Assembly (NCBI RefSeq): GCF_000024865.1
Contig: NC_013595.1
Location: forward strand, 4,712,001-4,776,000
Origin: Streptosporangium roseum DSM 43021
GTDB lineage: Bacteria > Actinomycetota > Actinomycetes > Streptosporangiales > Streptosporangiaceae
Reading direction: 5' to 3'
DNA length: 64,000 nucleotides
Below are positions 25,998 through 34,752 of this stretch, piece by piece. The notes under the pieces are model-generated. The model saw only the letters and a program-made list of their open reading frames with translations, made no database searches and was not told the origin of the DNA. A program made the position numbers and the translations under genes. Each line of letters opens with the position of its first letter. Position 1 is the stretch's first letter.

Positions 25998-26441
25998 CTC
26001 GGGTCACCTTCCCATCGATGCCCGGCGCGCCAGCCGTACCAGCGTGGCGGCGCCAGCCGGCCCGTCTGCTCGGCCCCGGCCGCCAGCGCCACGGCACCCA
26101 GCGCCGACAGTGCCGGGGCGGTGTACCCCCAGCGGCTGCGCAGCGCGACCGCCCGCTCCAGGCAGATCAGCGTGCCCAGAAAGCCAAGCGCCATCAGCGG
26201 CCCGTGCTGCTCGGCGAACGCCGCCGGCACGGGCACCCCGGTGATCAGCAGCGCGACGCCCCCCGTACAGGCCGGCGAGCAGGGCGGCGGCACCGGCCAG
26301 CAACGGGAGCCGGGCGCCGGAGCCCGGGGCGCGGCGGCCGGACCACCCTCCGGAAACGGGCGGCGCCCAGGAAAGTGCCCGCAAAAGCGCGCCATCATCG
26401 GTTCTGCGGCCACGGTCCGGGATCTCTCCACTGATTGTCAT
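25994..26441 (-). pseudogene. Frameshifted and truncated membrane protein of the nirK operon
   Basis: Two overlapping frames together give a membrane protein. The first encodes LPLLAGAAALLAGLYGG; the second continues with VALLITGVPVPAAFAEQHGPLMALGFLGTLICLERAVALRSR, given here as FAEQHGPLMALGFLGTLICL and neighbours. The switch falls in a six-C run at 26259-26264. The reading then stops soon after the third helix, so the C-terminal part found in homologous membrane proteins beside nitrite reductases is missing. Its stop overlaps the nirK start. Either the gene is dead, or the C-run is a sequencing slip and only the truncation is real. Confidence 0.65.
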
Positions 26442-26505
26442 GTAGGGGCTTCATTCACGCTAGACCCCGCCGGTCCGGCGCAGACCAGGCTCAAAGGCCA
26501 CCGCC

Positions 26506-26525
26506 ATAGGGACCAAAGTCCTTCG
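26506..26525. promoter_or_regulatory. DosR/DevR-like box 1 (nirK operon side)
   Basis: The core GGGACCAAAGTCCT matches GGGACTWWAGTCCC at 12 of 14 positions. It lies about 68 bases upstream of the first frame of the minus-strand nirK operon, a usual activating distance for the hypoxia/NO regulator DosR. Confidence 0.6.
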
Positions 26526-26771
26526 TCGTTCTCTCGACGGACCAGGCAGGTGGATGACACACCGTCGCGCCCGGCCCGATCCTCACCGGGCCGGGCCCGC
26601 CGTCATTGCGGCCACCCGAGAATCTGCATCGCGATCGCCCTGGCCCGATCGGTATCGGTGGTCGGCCCGGCGAGGGTGAAAACTCGCGCCGGCCGAATCG
26701 ACCCCCACCAGCGCACTGGCCCCCTCACCGGGTGAGGCCACCTGACCGAGGCCGTCACGGATCGTGTCCCT

Positions 26772-26805
26772 TACTGCTCCTGGTCGTCTACTGCTCCTGG
26801 TCGTC
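26772..26805. repeat. 17-bp perfect tandem duplication
   Basis: TACTGCTCCTGGTCGTC occurs twice head to tail with no spacer, in the intergenic region between the two DosR-like boxes. Confidence 0.85.
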
Positions 26806-26896
26806 GCCGACGGAAGGATCTGAGAAGTTTCCGAAGCTCGTCTGTCACCGCCGACGACATCTGAGAGCCGGATGGAAGGGACATCGGCGCGGGCAG

Positions 26897-26916
26897 GAAA
26901 GGACTTTCGTCCCTGC
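26897..26916. promoter_or_regulatory. DosR/DevR-like box 2 (PPOX side)
   Basis: The core AGGACTTTCGTCCC matches the DosR core at 12 of 14 positions. It lies 38-51 bases upstream of the PPOX-fold ATG, a suitable activator position. Confidence 0.65.
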
Positions 26917-26950
26917 CCACGCACGCAGACGTTCAGCGATCCTGAAAGGT

Positions 26951-27361
26951 ATGAAACTTGACTCCGCCGGTCTGCAGGTTCTCTTCCCCCAGGAGTGCAT
27001 GGCTCTGCTGGCGACGGCGCCGATCGGAAGGATCGTCTTCACCGACCGCGCCCTGCCGGCGGTGCAGCCGGTCAACTTCGTGCTGGACGGCACTGACATT
27101 GTCATCCGTACCACGGTCGGCTCCAAGCTGGCCGCCGCGACGCGCCGGACCATCGTGGCCTTCGAAGCCGACGACTTCGACCCGCAAGGCCGGACCGGCT
27201 GGTCGGTGACCGTGGTGGGGCATGCGCGGGCGGTGGACGACCCGCAGGAGGCGGCCCGGCTGGCGGGGCTGCCGCTGATGCCGTGGGCGCCGGGTGAGCG
27301 GGACCATTTCATCGTCATCGAGGCCGAGCAGGTCTCCGGCCGCCGGATCACCGGCAGTTGA
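26951..27361 (+). CDS. Pyridoxamine 5'-phosphate oxidase-fold protein
   Basis: The protein is 136 residues. It has the split-barrel pattern of the short PPOX group: CMALLATAPIGRIVFTDRAL, AVQPVNFVLDGTDIVIRTT, then GSKLAAATRR and GWSVTVVGHARAVDD. Such proteins bind flavin (FMN or F420) and reduce small molecules. DosR-regulated PPOX-like proteins are known in mycobacteria (Rv0080), matching the DosR-like box in front of this gene. Its 3' end overlaps the convergent radical SAM gene by 14 bases. Confidence 0.88.
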   Translation: MKLDSAGLQVLFPQECMALLATAPIGRIVFTDRALPAVQPVNFVLDGTDIVIRTTVGSKLAAATRRTIVAFEADDFDPQGRTGWSVTVVGHARAVDDPQEAARLAGLPLMPWAPGERDHFIVIEAEQVSGRRITGS

Positions 27362-28682
27362 CCCCACCGTCCGTGCCCGGCCTCAGCGGGCCGCCGTCTC
27401 CGATCGGACGGGGTGGCGGCCCGCCGTCATGTCCCAGCCCCGGCGCTCCAACGGCTGCGCCGAGATACTTCCTCAGCTCGTCCTGGTAGGGGAAGCCGCC
27501 GGGCACATACGAGCACCACGGTTCCTCGGCCAGGACGTCGCCGCTGGTAGCGTAGGCCCGGGAGCGGGATCCGCCGCACACGGCGCGGAACTCGCAGGCC
27601 CCGCAGCGTCCGGCCAGCAGGCCGGGGTCGCGCAGTGAGGTGAAGACCGGCGAGGTCCGGTATATCTCCGTCAGCGGACGGTCGCGGACGTTTCCGGCCG
27701 GTAACGGCAGGAATCCCGACGGGGAGACCTCTCCGTTGTGGGAGACGAACACCAGGCCGCGGCCGGCGCTGACGTCGATCGGGGGGCGACGGGTGCGGGT
27801 GGCGCGGACGAGACCGGCGCGTACGGCGCGCCGGTGCAGGGCGCGGTAGACCGGTCCGAGTCCGAGGGCCTGCACATGGTCGGCGCCGCGGGCCTGCAGG
27901 ATGTGCCGCTGGATGGCGATGCGGCGGAAGTGGTGGGCCTCGGTGGCTTTGACGGGGACGGCGGCTCCGATGTCGTAGGCGAAGTTGAGGACGTCCTCGG
28001 TCTCGGCGGCGGTCAGCGAGGTCAGGCTGCGGCCCCGGCCGGTGGGAATGAGCAGGAACAGGCTCCACAGCAGTGCTCCCCGGTCGCGGACCAGGCGGGC
28101 GATGTCGGGCAGGTCCATCAGGTTGGTCTTGGTGACGGTGGTGTTGATCTGCACTTTGAGGCCGGTGTCGCAGGCGGCCTGCCAGGAGCGCAGGGTCCGG
28201 GTGAAGACGCCGTCGAAGCCGCGGAAGCCGTCGTGGCGTCCGGCGGTGGCCCCGTCAAGGCTGAGGGAGATGACCGAGGCGCCGGCGTCGCGCAGGCGGG
28301 TGAGGGCGACGGGGGTGAGGGCGGGGGTGGCCGACGGGGAGACCGACGGGGACAGTTCGAGCTCGCGGGCGCGCTCGACCAGGTCGTACAGGTCGGGGCG
28401 TTCGAAGGGGTCGCCGCCGGTGATGACGAACAGCGGGGCGGGGCGGCCGAACGCGGTGATCTGCCGCATCAGGTCCACGGCCTCGGCGGTGGACAGCTCG
28501 GCGGGGTCGCGCTCGGGCCTGGCCTCGGCCCGGCAGTGCAGGCAGGCCAGGGGACAGGCGCGGGTCGCCTCCCAGATGACGATGAAGGGGGCGGCGGCGA
28601 CGTCGCGGTGGACGTGCCGGACCGGGCAGGCCGTCCGCTCACCCGGTTCACCTGGGCAGGCCTGCGGTTCGGCGATCGGCAC
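27348..28682 (-). CDS. Radical SAM/SPASM protein (TIGR04053-like)
   Basis: The protein is 444 residues from GTG at 28682. The radical SAM cluster motif is CPLACLHC (Cys43, Cys47, Cys50) within WEATRACPLACLHCRAEARP; GGDPFERPDLYDLV follows as the SAM-binding GGE-like segment. A SPASM-type C-terminal region has CGACEFRAVCGG and a later Cys for auxiliary clusters. The group resembles NirJ/AhbD, which modify the side chains of heme precursors. With nitrite reductase nearby and a DosR-like box upstream, a role in heme or cofactor maturation under low oxygen is likely, but the substrate is not proven. The last 40 residues are Gly/Pro-rich. Confidence 0.88.
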   Translation of the reverse strand: MPIAEPQACPGEPGERTACPVRHVHRDVAAAPFIVIWEATRACPLACLHCRAEARPERDPAELSTAEAVDLMRQITAFGRPAPLFVITGGDPFERPDLYDLVERARELELSPSVSPSATPALTPVALTRLRDAGASVISLSLDGATAGRHDGFRGFDGVFTRTLRSWQAACDTGLKVQINTTVTKTNLMDLPDIARLVRDRGALLWSLFLLIPTGRGRSLTSLTAAETEDVLNFAYDIGAAVPVKATEAHHFRRIAIQRHILQARGADHVQALGLGPVYRALHRRAVRAGLVRATRTRRPPIDVSAGRGLVFVSHNGEVSPSGFLPLPAGNVRDRPLTEIYRTSPVFTSLRDPGLLAGRCGACEFRAVCGGSRSRAYATSGDVLAEEPWCSYVPGGFPYQDELRKYLGAAVGAPGLGHDGGPPPRPIGDGGPLRPGTDGGVNCR

Positions 28683-29029
28683 GGGGGAAACCTCCTGCTC
28701 GGCGGCGAGTCCGCCGACGCGGCACCGGCCGCCCCGGCTGGATGCGGGCGTGGGAAAGAGTCAACCGGGCCCACGCACAGGCGGCGTAGTGGCCAAAGTC
28801 CCGAAGGGAAAGGCCCCTGGTCACCTGCCGATGTCTGTTGCGGCGGAAGGCTTCGAGCTACCGGCGATGCTGGTCCGCGAACTGCCACGGATGGAGAATC
28901 GGGCGGAATCAGCTCAGGCCGCTCATCATCACCGTGCAGTGTCCAGGCGGGCGACCCCCCCGGGCAGTGCTGCTACGGGTAAGAGCATGCCGAGGGGATC
29001 GCGGCCGCGGTCAGCCTGAGCGATGACGG
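28683..29029. other. Intergenic region upstream of the radical SAM gene
   Basis: No gene is supported. It contains a DosR-like box and marks the border between the hypoxia island and the IS-rich region. Confidence 0.5.
28786..28805. promoter_or_regulatory. DosR/DevR-like box 3 (radical SAM side)
   Basis: GTAGTGGCCAAAGTCCCGAA matches the 20-bp DosR consensus at 14 positions, with a perfect AAAGTCCCGAA right half. It lies about 104 bases upstream of the radical SAM start. Confidence 0.5.
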
Positions 29030-29690
29030 CAGTCCTCAGGAGGGAGGCCCGCAGAGGTCCAGGTCCACTTCCGAGACTACGAACACGATCGGCCCATGGC
29101 CGGTTTTCCCCGACCTCGGCTGAACCCGCTGCTCACCGAACTCCGCGATACGGCCGGTTCCGCCGCGTTCCGGCCGTACCCCATTTCGGGTCAGCGTCGA
29201 TGAGCCGGGTCCGCAGCGTTCGGCGTGGTCGAAGACCTTCTCGATCACGGTGTGGGGGTCGGCAATCACCGAGCCGCACAACCACTTGCGGTTGGCGTGC
29301 GGCCCGGCACGGGACGGTCGCCGGCCGTGGCGCCCGCCGGGAACGGCGATCACATCGTGCGGACGTCGTGGCGCGGGTTCGGCGTCGTAGACGACCCCCA
29401 GGGTGGCCATCCGCTTGCGGCAGGATTTCCCCCGGCCGCCAGACGGGTGCGGAAGGCCGGAGTGCGGCGGGCGGCCGCTTTGGCGGTGGCGGGCCGCAAC
29501 GCTTCGGGGCGCATCACGATGCCCTTGCCGTCCACACTGAGCACCAACAAGGTGCTCGTGGTGCATGGGATCGGGATCTTCTGCTGGTAGAAGGCGTCGA
29601 TATCGACCGCAGCCGCCTGCACCAGTTGCTCGAGCTGCCGTTTACCGACCCACCGGATACGCAAAGGTCTCCTTCGACGCCGCAAACGCG
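29030..29690 (-). pseudogene. ISKra4-type transposase remnant
   Basis: Two minus-strand frames give pieces of an ISKra4 transposase. One encodes LLVLSVDGKGIVMRPEALRP followed by ATAKAA; the other KRMATLGVVYDAEPAPRRP and then RKWLCGSVIADPHTVIEKVF. The frame changes near 29440. The C-terminal part with the last catalytic residue is missing, so the element is dead. Confidence 0.7.
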
Positions 29691-29949
29691 TCAGTCACCG
29701 TGGCCGTGTCGTACGGTTTCACCGGGCTCCTCTTCTTTAGGTCCGACATTGGTTCGCACCTTCGAACCTGGGGAAGAAGAGCCCTCTTGCGCAAGCACCG
29801 TGGCGGTGACGACGCGGTGACATCCCCCTCTACCGGGCGATCCGGTCCTCCACCTGTCGGTCACCGCGAACATGCCTGGGGCGTCCTCACTCAGCCAGCC
29901 CCGCTCAGTCATCCGCTTCAACTTCGACAGAAGATTCAGCTACGAGCCC

Positions 29950-30163
29950 GGTGCGGATCTCTCCCGTGGCGCCCGTCCATATCGGGAAACAGCTCCCGCG
30001 CAGGCGCTTCAAGAACGTCAGAGATCTTGAAGTGCCTGGTCCAGTGATGGACTGTGCATGCCGTTCTCGATCCGGTTGATCGTCTTACGATCAACATCAG
30101 CCGGTTCCCCGAACGTTCTTGGGTCAGCCTGTGCTGCTCGCGTACTCGGTCGATGCGGTTCAA
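29950..30163 (-). pseudogene. Frameshifted small XRE regulator
   Basis: The pieces of a YgzD-like HTH protein appear in order but in alternating frames: MNRIDRVREQHRLTQE, then DRKTINRIENGMHSPSLDQA, then VLEAPARELFPDMDG back in the first frame. Intact members of about 70 residues read continuously through these motifs. At least two small indels have broken it. It lies directly upstream of nothing it could obviously regulate. Confidence 0.65.
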
Positions 30164-30225
30164 GAGCGGATATGGCGCCGGCGCACCTTCTCCTTGTGAT
30201 CAGGGGATCCCGGGTCGCTTTGTGA

Positions 30226-30987
30226 TCAGGCGGTGGCGCCGCCGTCGATGACGAGGTCGTGGCCGACGGCGAATCCGGACTCGGGGGAGGCGAGCCACAG
30301 CACGGTGGCGGCGACCTCCTCGAGGTTGCCGACCCTACCGAGCGGAATCGACGGGGCGAGACGGGCGTCGCGTTCCTCGCGGCTCTCGCCGGGCAGCGAT
30401 GACATCGGGCCGTCGCTGGCTCCGGGGCTGACCGCGTTGATGCGGATGCCGTCATCGATGTGGTCGAGTGCCGCGGCGCGGGTCAGGAAGCTCACGCCCG
30501 CCTTGGAAGTGGCGTACGCGCTCGCCCCCGGAAGCCTGCGATGGGCACCGATGTTGGAGGCGGTGTTGACGATCGTGCCTCCGCCATTCGAGCGCATGTG
30601 CTGGATCTCGTATTTCATCGACAGGAACACGCCGGTCAGGTTGACGTCCAGCACGTCACGCCAGCCGTCGACGTCGAGGTCGGCGAGCGGAGCGGCCTGG
30701 CCGAAGACACCGGCATTGTTGTGCGCGATGTGCAGGCCGCCGTGACGCTCCACGGTCGTCGCGACCATCCGGGCGACATCCTCCTGCCGGGTGACGTCGG
30801 CGGTGACGAAACTCGCGCGCCCGCTCTCGGCCTCGATCAGCTTGACCGTCTGGTCGAGATTCTCCGCGTCACGCCCGGAGACGACGACGGTGGCGCCTTC
30901 ACGGGCGAAGGCCCGCGCGGTCGCACGGCCGATGCCGGAGCCGCCGCCGGTGACGAGGGCGACCTTGCCGATGAATCGAGCGGTCAT
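30226..30987 (-). CDS. Short-chain dehydrogenase/reductase
   Basis: The protein is 253 residues. It shows VTGGGSGIG (cofactor), NNAGVFG, the catalytic Ser in VNTASNIGAHRRLPG and YATSK with Tyr and Lys; the C-terminus ends VGHDLVIDGGATA, typical of classical SDRs. A GGAGA ribosome site precedes the ATG. It follows the MFS gene by 35 bases on the same strand and is probably cotranscribed with it under the TetR repressor. The enzyme may modify the compound that the transporter exports. Confidence 0.9.
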   Translation of the reverse strand: MTARFIGKVALVTGGGSGIGRATARAFAREGATVVVSGRDAENLDQTVKLIEAESGRASFVTADVTRQEDVARMVATTVERHGGLHIAHNNAGVFGQAAPLADLDVDGWRDVLDVNLTGVFLSMKYEIQHMRSNGGGTIVNTASNIGAHRRLPGASAYATSKAGVSFLTRAAALDHIDDGIRINAVSPGASDGPMSSLPGESREERDARLAPSIPLGRVGNLEEVAATVLWLASPESGFAVGHDLVIDGGATA

Positions 30988-31022
30988 GATGTTCTCCTTC
31001 TTATCGAGTTCTTGTCGGGTTC

Positions 31023-32360
31023 TTATTGAGGGGTGCGCAGTAGCAGGGCTGCGATCGGGGCGATGAGGATGAAGGCGACAGCGGCGATGCCGAGCGCGAA
31101 GCCGTAGCCGGAGGTTGTGTCACCGGCTTGTACCGCGGCCAGTGACACCAGTACGGCGAGACCGAGGGTCGGTCCGATCTCCATCGCGGTGTTGACCACG
31201 CCACCGGCGAGCCCGGCCTGCTCGTCGGGCACATCGGCGACCGCGGCCACGGTCGCGCCGGCGAACGTCAGGCCGATGCCGAACGGCAGGACCAGCAGTC
31301 CGGCGACGAGGGCGCCGTCGAACCTGCTGACCAGGGCCAGTCCGGCGGCGGCCATGATCAGGCCGGTCGTGAGAACGATCCGGATGCCGAAGCGCCCCAG
31401 TAGCCGCCCGGCGACCGCGCCCGTACCGATCAGGACCGCGCCGTACGGCAGGAACGCGGCAGAGGTCAGCAGCGGAGATAGGCCACGAACCTGCTGGAGA
31501 TGGAGCGAGAGGAAGAAGAGACTGGTGGCCATGCCCGCTGAGCCAAGTACGATCGCCGCCAGCGCGACGGCTCTTCGCGGTGCGGCGAAGAACGCCGGCG
31601 GCACCAGAGGGGCAGCCGTACGGGATTCCACGACCATGAAGGTGAGCAGCAGAACGACTCCGCCGATGAGCGGGCCGTACGAGCTCTCCACCAGCCCGTA
31701 GCTCAGTGTCGAGAGCCCTGCCGTCACCAGTGCGGCGCCGAGGATGTCGATGCGAGCACGCCGTACCGGCCGATCGGCGGGGAGTAGCCGGGGTGCCGCC
31801 ACGATGGCGAGGGCCGCGGCGATCACCGGCACGCCGAATGCCCACCGCCATGACGCCCACTCGGCGAACACGCCGGACAGCAGCATGCCCCCGGTCGCAC
31901 CGATGCCCGCCAGACCACCCCAGACGGCGGTGGCCCGGGCCCGCCTGTGGGGGTCGGGGAAAAGCACGCCGAGCAGGGCCATGGCCGAGGGAGCCGCCAG
32001 GGCGGCACCGATGCCCTGAGCGAACCGCGCGGTGAGCAGCAGGGCGAGCCCGGGGGCCAGGGCGGCCGCAGCCGAGGAAACCCCGAACAGACCGAGGCCC
32101 AGCATGAACACCTGGCGCCTGCCATACAGGTCCGCCAGCCTGCCGCCGAGCAGCAGTAACCCGCTGAACGCCAGCCCGTACGCCGTACTGACCAGCGCCA
32201 GGTCGCCACCGCTGAGCCGCAACTCGTCCTGGATCGCAGGCAGGGCGACGGAGACGACGGTTATGCCCGAGATCAGCACGATCTGGACGGTGCCGAGCAG
32301 AGCGAAGGCGGGGGCGGTCGGCCGCGTGGGTGCGGGCGAGACGGCCAGTGGGGTAGTCAC
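31023..32360 (-). CDS. MFS drug/metabolite exporter
   Basis: The protein is 445 residues from GTG at 32360 with GGAAGG upstream. There are about twelve to fourteen hydrophobic segments. The DHA-type motif A is present as GGRLADLYGRRQVFMLG, and motif C-like GIGATGGMLLSG follows in helix 5, so it should be a proton-driven exporter. It leads the operon with the SDR gene and lies directly downstream of a probable TetR operator. Confidence 0.88.
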   Translation of the reverse strand: MTTPLAVSPAPTRPTAPAFALLGTVQIVLISGITVVSVALPAIQDELRLSGGDLALVSTAYGLAFSGLLLLGGRLADLYGRRQVFMLGLGLFGVSSAAAALAPGLALLLTARFAQGIGAALAAPSAMALLGVLFPDPHRRARATAVWGGLAGIGATGGMLLSGVFAEWASWRWAFGVPVIAAALAIVAAPRLLPADRPVRRARIDILGAALVTAGLSTLSYGLVESSYGPLIGGVVLLLTFMVVESRTAAPLVPPAFFAAPRRAVALAAIVLGSAGMATSLFFLSLHLQQVRGLSPLLTSAAFLPYGAVLIGTGAVAGRLLGRFGIRIVLTTGLIMAAAGLALVSRFDGALVAGLLVLPFGIGLTFAGATVAAVADVPDEQAGLAGGVVNTAMEIGPTLGLAVLVSLAAVQAGDTTSGYGFALGIAAVAFILIAPIAALLLRTPQ

Positions 32361-32374
32361 AGACCCTTCCTTTC

Positions 32375-32390
32375 TAGACTGATCGTTCTA
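32375..32390. promoter_or_regulatory. TetR operator candidate in front of the MFS gene
   Basis: TAGACTGATCGTTCTA is an imperfect palindrome (six of eight positions pair) 14 bases before the MFS start. The longer string TTTCTAGACTGATC is closely repeated upstream of the tetR gene. Confidence 0.6.
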
Positions 32391-32478
32391 GTTTGAAGGC
32401 GTGAAAGCCTCGCTTCATTTGAGGGCGTCGAAGCTCCGCTTCAAGGGTGCGGAAACTCCACGCCAGAGGAGGACGGGG

Positions 32479-33057
32479 CTATTCGAGAGCGCGCAGCGCC
32501 TGTGCGGCGGTGTCGTAGAGGCGCTCGGGGTCGCTGGAACCCTTGCCGATGACCCGCATGCCCTGCATCACGGTCAGCAGGAACCGGGCGAGCGCCCGAG
32601 GATCCTTCTCCTCGGTGAGCTCGCCCTGGGCGCGGGCCCTGGTCAGCGCTGAGGTCAGCGTGGTCTCGATGAAATCCCAGTTGGACTCCACCCGCCGGGC
32701 TAGCGCGGGGTCGTGCGGTGCCACCTCCACGGCAGTGTTGACCACCAGGCAGCCGCGGCGCTTCTCGTCGTGCGCGGACTCCTCGGCGAAACGCTCGATC
32801 AGCGCGCGTACGGCGGGCAGCACTGGCCCCGGTTGTGACAGCAGGCCGACGAAGTCGATCCCGTTTTGCAGGTAGCGCTCGTAGGCCTTCAGGTAGAAGT
32901 CGCGCTTGTTGCCGAAAGTGGCGTAGATGCTGGCTCTGCCGATTCCCAGGTGCTCGACGAGGTCGGCCATCGACGTCGCCTCGTACCCCCGCTGCCAGAA
33001 CAGTTCCAGGGCCGCCTGCAGCACCGCGTCAGGATCGAACTCCTTGGTCCTTGCCAT
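32479..33057 (-). CDS. TetR-family transcriptional regulator
   Basis: The protein is 192 residues. The N-terminal HTH is standard (FDPDAVLQAALELFWQRGYE, SMADLVEHLGIGRASIYATF). The ligand domain carries AHDEKRRGCLVVNTAVEVAP, as in the AcrR/NemR-like subgroup. It lies just upstream of the MFS-SDR operon on the same strand and probably represses both promoters through the TTTCTAGA-type sites. Confidence 0.9.
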   Translation of the reverse strand: MARTKEFDPDAVLQAALELFWQRGYEATSMADLVEHLGIGRASIYATFGNKRDFYLKAYERYLQNGIDFVGLLSQPGPVLPAVRALIERFAEESAHDEKRRGCLVVNTAVEVAPHDPALARRVESNWDFIETTLTSALTRARAQGELTEEKDPRALARFLLTVMQGMRVIGKGSSDPERLYDTAAQALRALE

Positions 33058-33074
33058 ACGGCAGAACCTACGGC

Positions 33075-33088
33075 TTTCTAGAATGAAC
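33075..33088. promoter_or_regulatory. TetR operator candidate in front of tetR
   Basis: TTTCTAGAATGAAC shares 12 of 14 bases with the site before the MFS gene and lies 18 bases upstream of the tetR start, consistent with autoregulation. Confidence 0.5.
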
Positions 33089-33479
33089 TGTCAAATAAGA
33101 GGTGGCGGGGATGCGCCTGTCCGCAGTGGGAGAAACAGCCTCAGAGTTGCGCGACAGGAGGTCGCATCCGGTGAGTGAACGCGCCGATACTGATCAGGAA
33201 TCGTCAGCGGGTGCCGGCGGAGCGTCACGCTGTTGGTCGTCGTTGGCGAAGTGGCGCAGCAGGCAGGCAGCGCCCGTCCAGGTGGCTTCTCACTCACTTG
33301 ATCAGACGGGCTGCGTGGCTCGTAGGCGAGGAAATCTCAACCTCGTGTCATTTGTGCGATCCAGGTGTCATCGCCGGTGAGAAAGTGACACGCGGCTTGA
33401 GAACCTACAACGACCCCGCCCACCGCGAGCAGACCCTCAAAACCCCAGGTCAACCAGTCCCTGAAAACGAGCTACACCC
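33089..33479. other. Non-coding or degraded sequence
   Basis: I see no gene with family support. Codon bias is poor in all frames. This is probably debris between the TetR gene and the IS5-type remnant. Confidence 0.45.
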
Positions 33480-33940
33480 GGCCAGGGGTGTGCCGTGGGT
33501 GTCGACGATCAGGTGCTGCTTGGAACCGGGACGGCCTCGGTCGACGGGTGAGAGGCCGACGTGGTCCCCCCTTTCAGGGCACGGATGTGGGAGCCATCGA
33601 CGGCCGCCTGGTTGAGATCGAGCAGGCCTGCTGCACGTAGTTCGGCCGGCAGGAGCTCATACAGGCGTGGCCGGACGCCGGCGGCGGTCCCGTCCCGCGG
33701 CCGTCGCCGGCACCTCACCCCGGAACGGCCGACGACTGAAGCAGGCACATCACTTCAGGCCACGCCTTTGTGGAGGACATAGATGACACCGGCCAAGGCC
33801 ATACGGTCATCGATCGGCAGACGTCCAGGGTGGCGCCGGCGACGCGGGGGATGGGGCGGCAGTAGCGGTGCCACCCGCTCCCACAGATCATCAGGGACCA
33901 GTTCGGCAGACACCTGCACGACCTTGTCGAGATCCGACAT
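33480..33940 (-). pseudogene. IS5-type transposase remnant
   Basis: On the minus strand, the start MSDLDKVVQVSAELVPDDLW and LPIDDRMALAGVIYVLHKGV lie in one frame, AELRAAGLLDLNQAAVDGSH in another, and DHVGLSPVDRGRPGSKQHLI in a third. The last shift falls in a six-C run at 33566-33571. The C-terminal catalytic part is gone. The element has cut off the start of the CPBP protease gene on its right. Confidence 0.75.
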
Positions 33941-33944
33941 CCAT

Positions 33945-34499
33945 CGCCAGCCGCCACGCCGACCGTGGCTGCGCTTCACTGACCAGGCGGGCATCCTGCT
34001 GCTGTCCGGCCTCGGCACACTGGCCCTGACCGTCGGCGTGCTGCGCTTGGAGGGCGGGCTCCGCTCGCTGGTGCGCTGGGGCCGCCTCACGCCGACAACG
34101 CTCGCCTGGGGCATCGGCGGAGGTGTGCCGGCCGCCGGCCCGGTCCTGCTGCTGTCGCTCCTGACGCCGATGGCCGATCGAGGCGGAGCGGTCGCCGTCA
34201 CCTTGCTGCCGGTGCTGCCGGCCTTCAGCCTGGCGGGCAACCTCGCCGAGGAGGTGCTGTTTCGCGGATTCCTGCAGGGCCGACTGGAACAGCGCACCAG
34301 CGCCATCCGTGCGGCGCTGCTGTTCGCCGCCTGTCACGCCTCCCTCGCCTCGACAGTCACCGATGCCGGCTGGCCACTGCTGACCTTCACCCTGTACGAG
34401 GGTCTGATCTGTGCTTTCCTGCGGCTGCGCAGCGGTGTTATCGCCGCTGCTCTCGCGCACGGAACCGCGATCTTCCTGCTGGCCGGCGCGCTGGCCTGA
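33945..34499 (+). pseudogene. CPBP-family intramembrane protease, N-terminus lost
   Basis: About 185 residues remain. The CPBP (Abi/CAAX protease) signature is intact: AEEVLFRGFLQG with the glutamate pair and Arg, then FAACHASL with the metal-binding His, and a third motif with AALAHGTAIFLLAG. The first membrane helices are missing, because the sequence before RFTDQAGILLLSG belongs to the neighbouring transposase remnant. The open frame continues upstream through antisense IS sequence, so a chimeric product is possible but unlikely to fold. Confidence 0.7.
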
Positions 34500-34752
34500 G
34501 CCGCCGGAGAGGGGTCCGCTCAGGTGATATTCGGCGATCAGATCACGGAGCCGAGTCGCGTAGCGTCGCGTCGCGCTTTCCGGTGGTGTCGGGATTAGCA
34601 GGTTTCCCGACAGGCAGCCGACACGCCCCGAACAGCCCGGAAAACCGGGCATTGGCGGATTAAACACCGCTCTGGACGGCCGATACGGGTCTGAATTGAC
34701 GACAGGATTTCCCAACAGATAGAAGGGGGTCCGACTCTCCCGGGGAGCGCCG

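Larger units (their letters stand above)
26442..26950. other. Divergent hypoxia-type promoter region
   Basis: No gene is supported in these 509 bases. It contains two DosR-like boxes (one near each flanking transcription unit) and a 17-bp tandem repeat between them. Confidence 0.6.
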
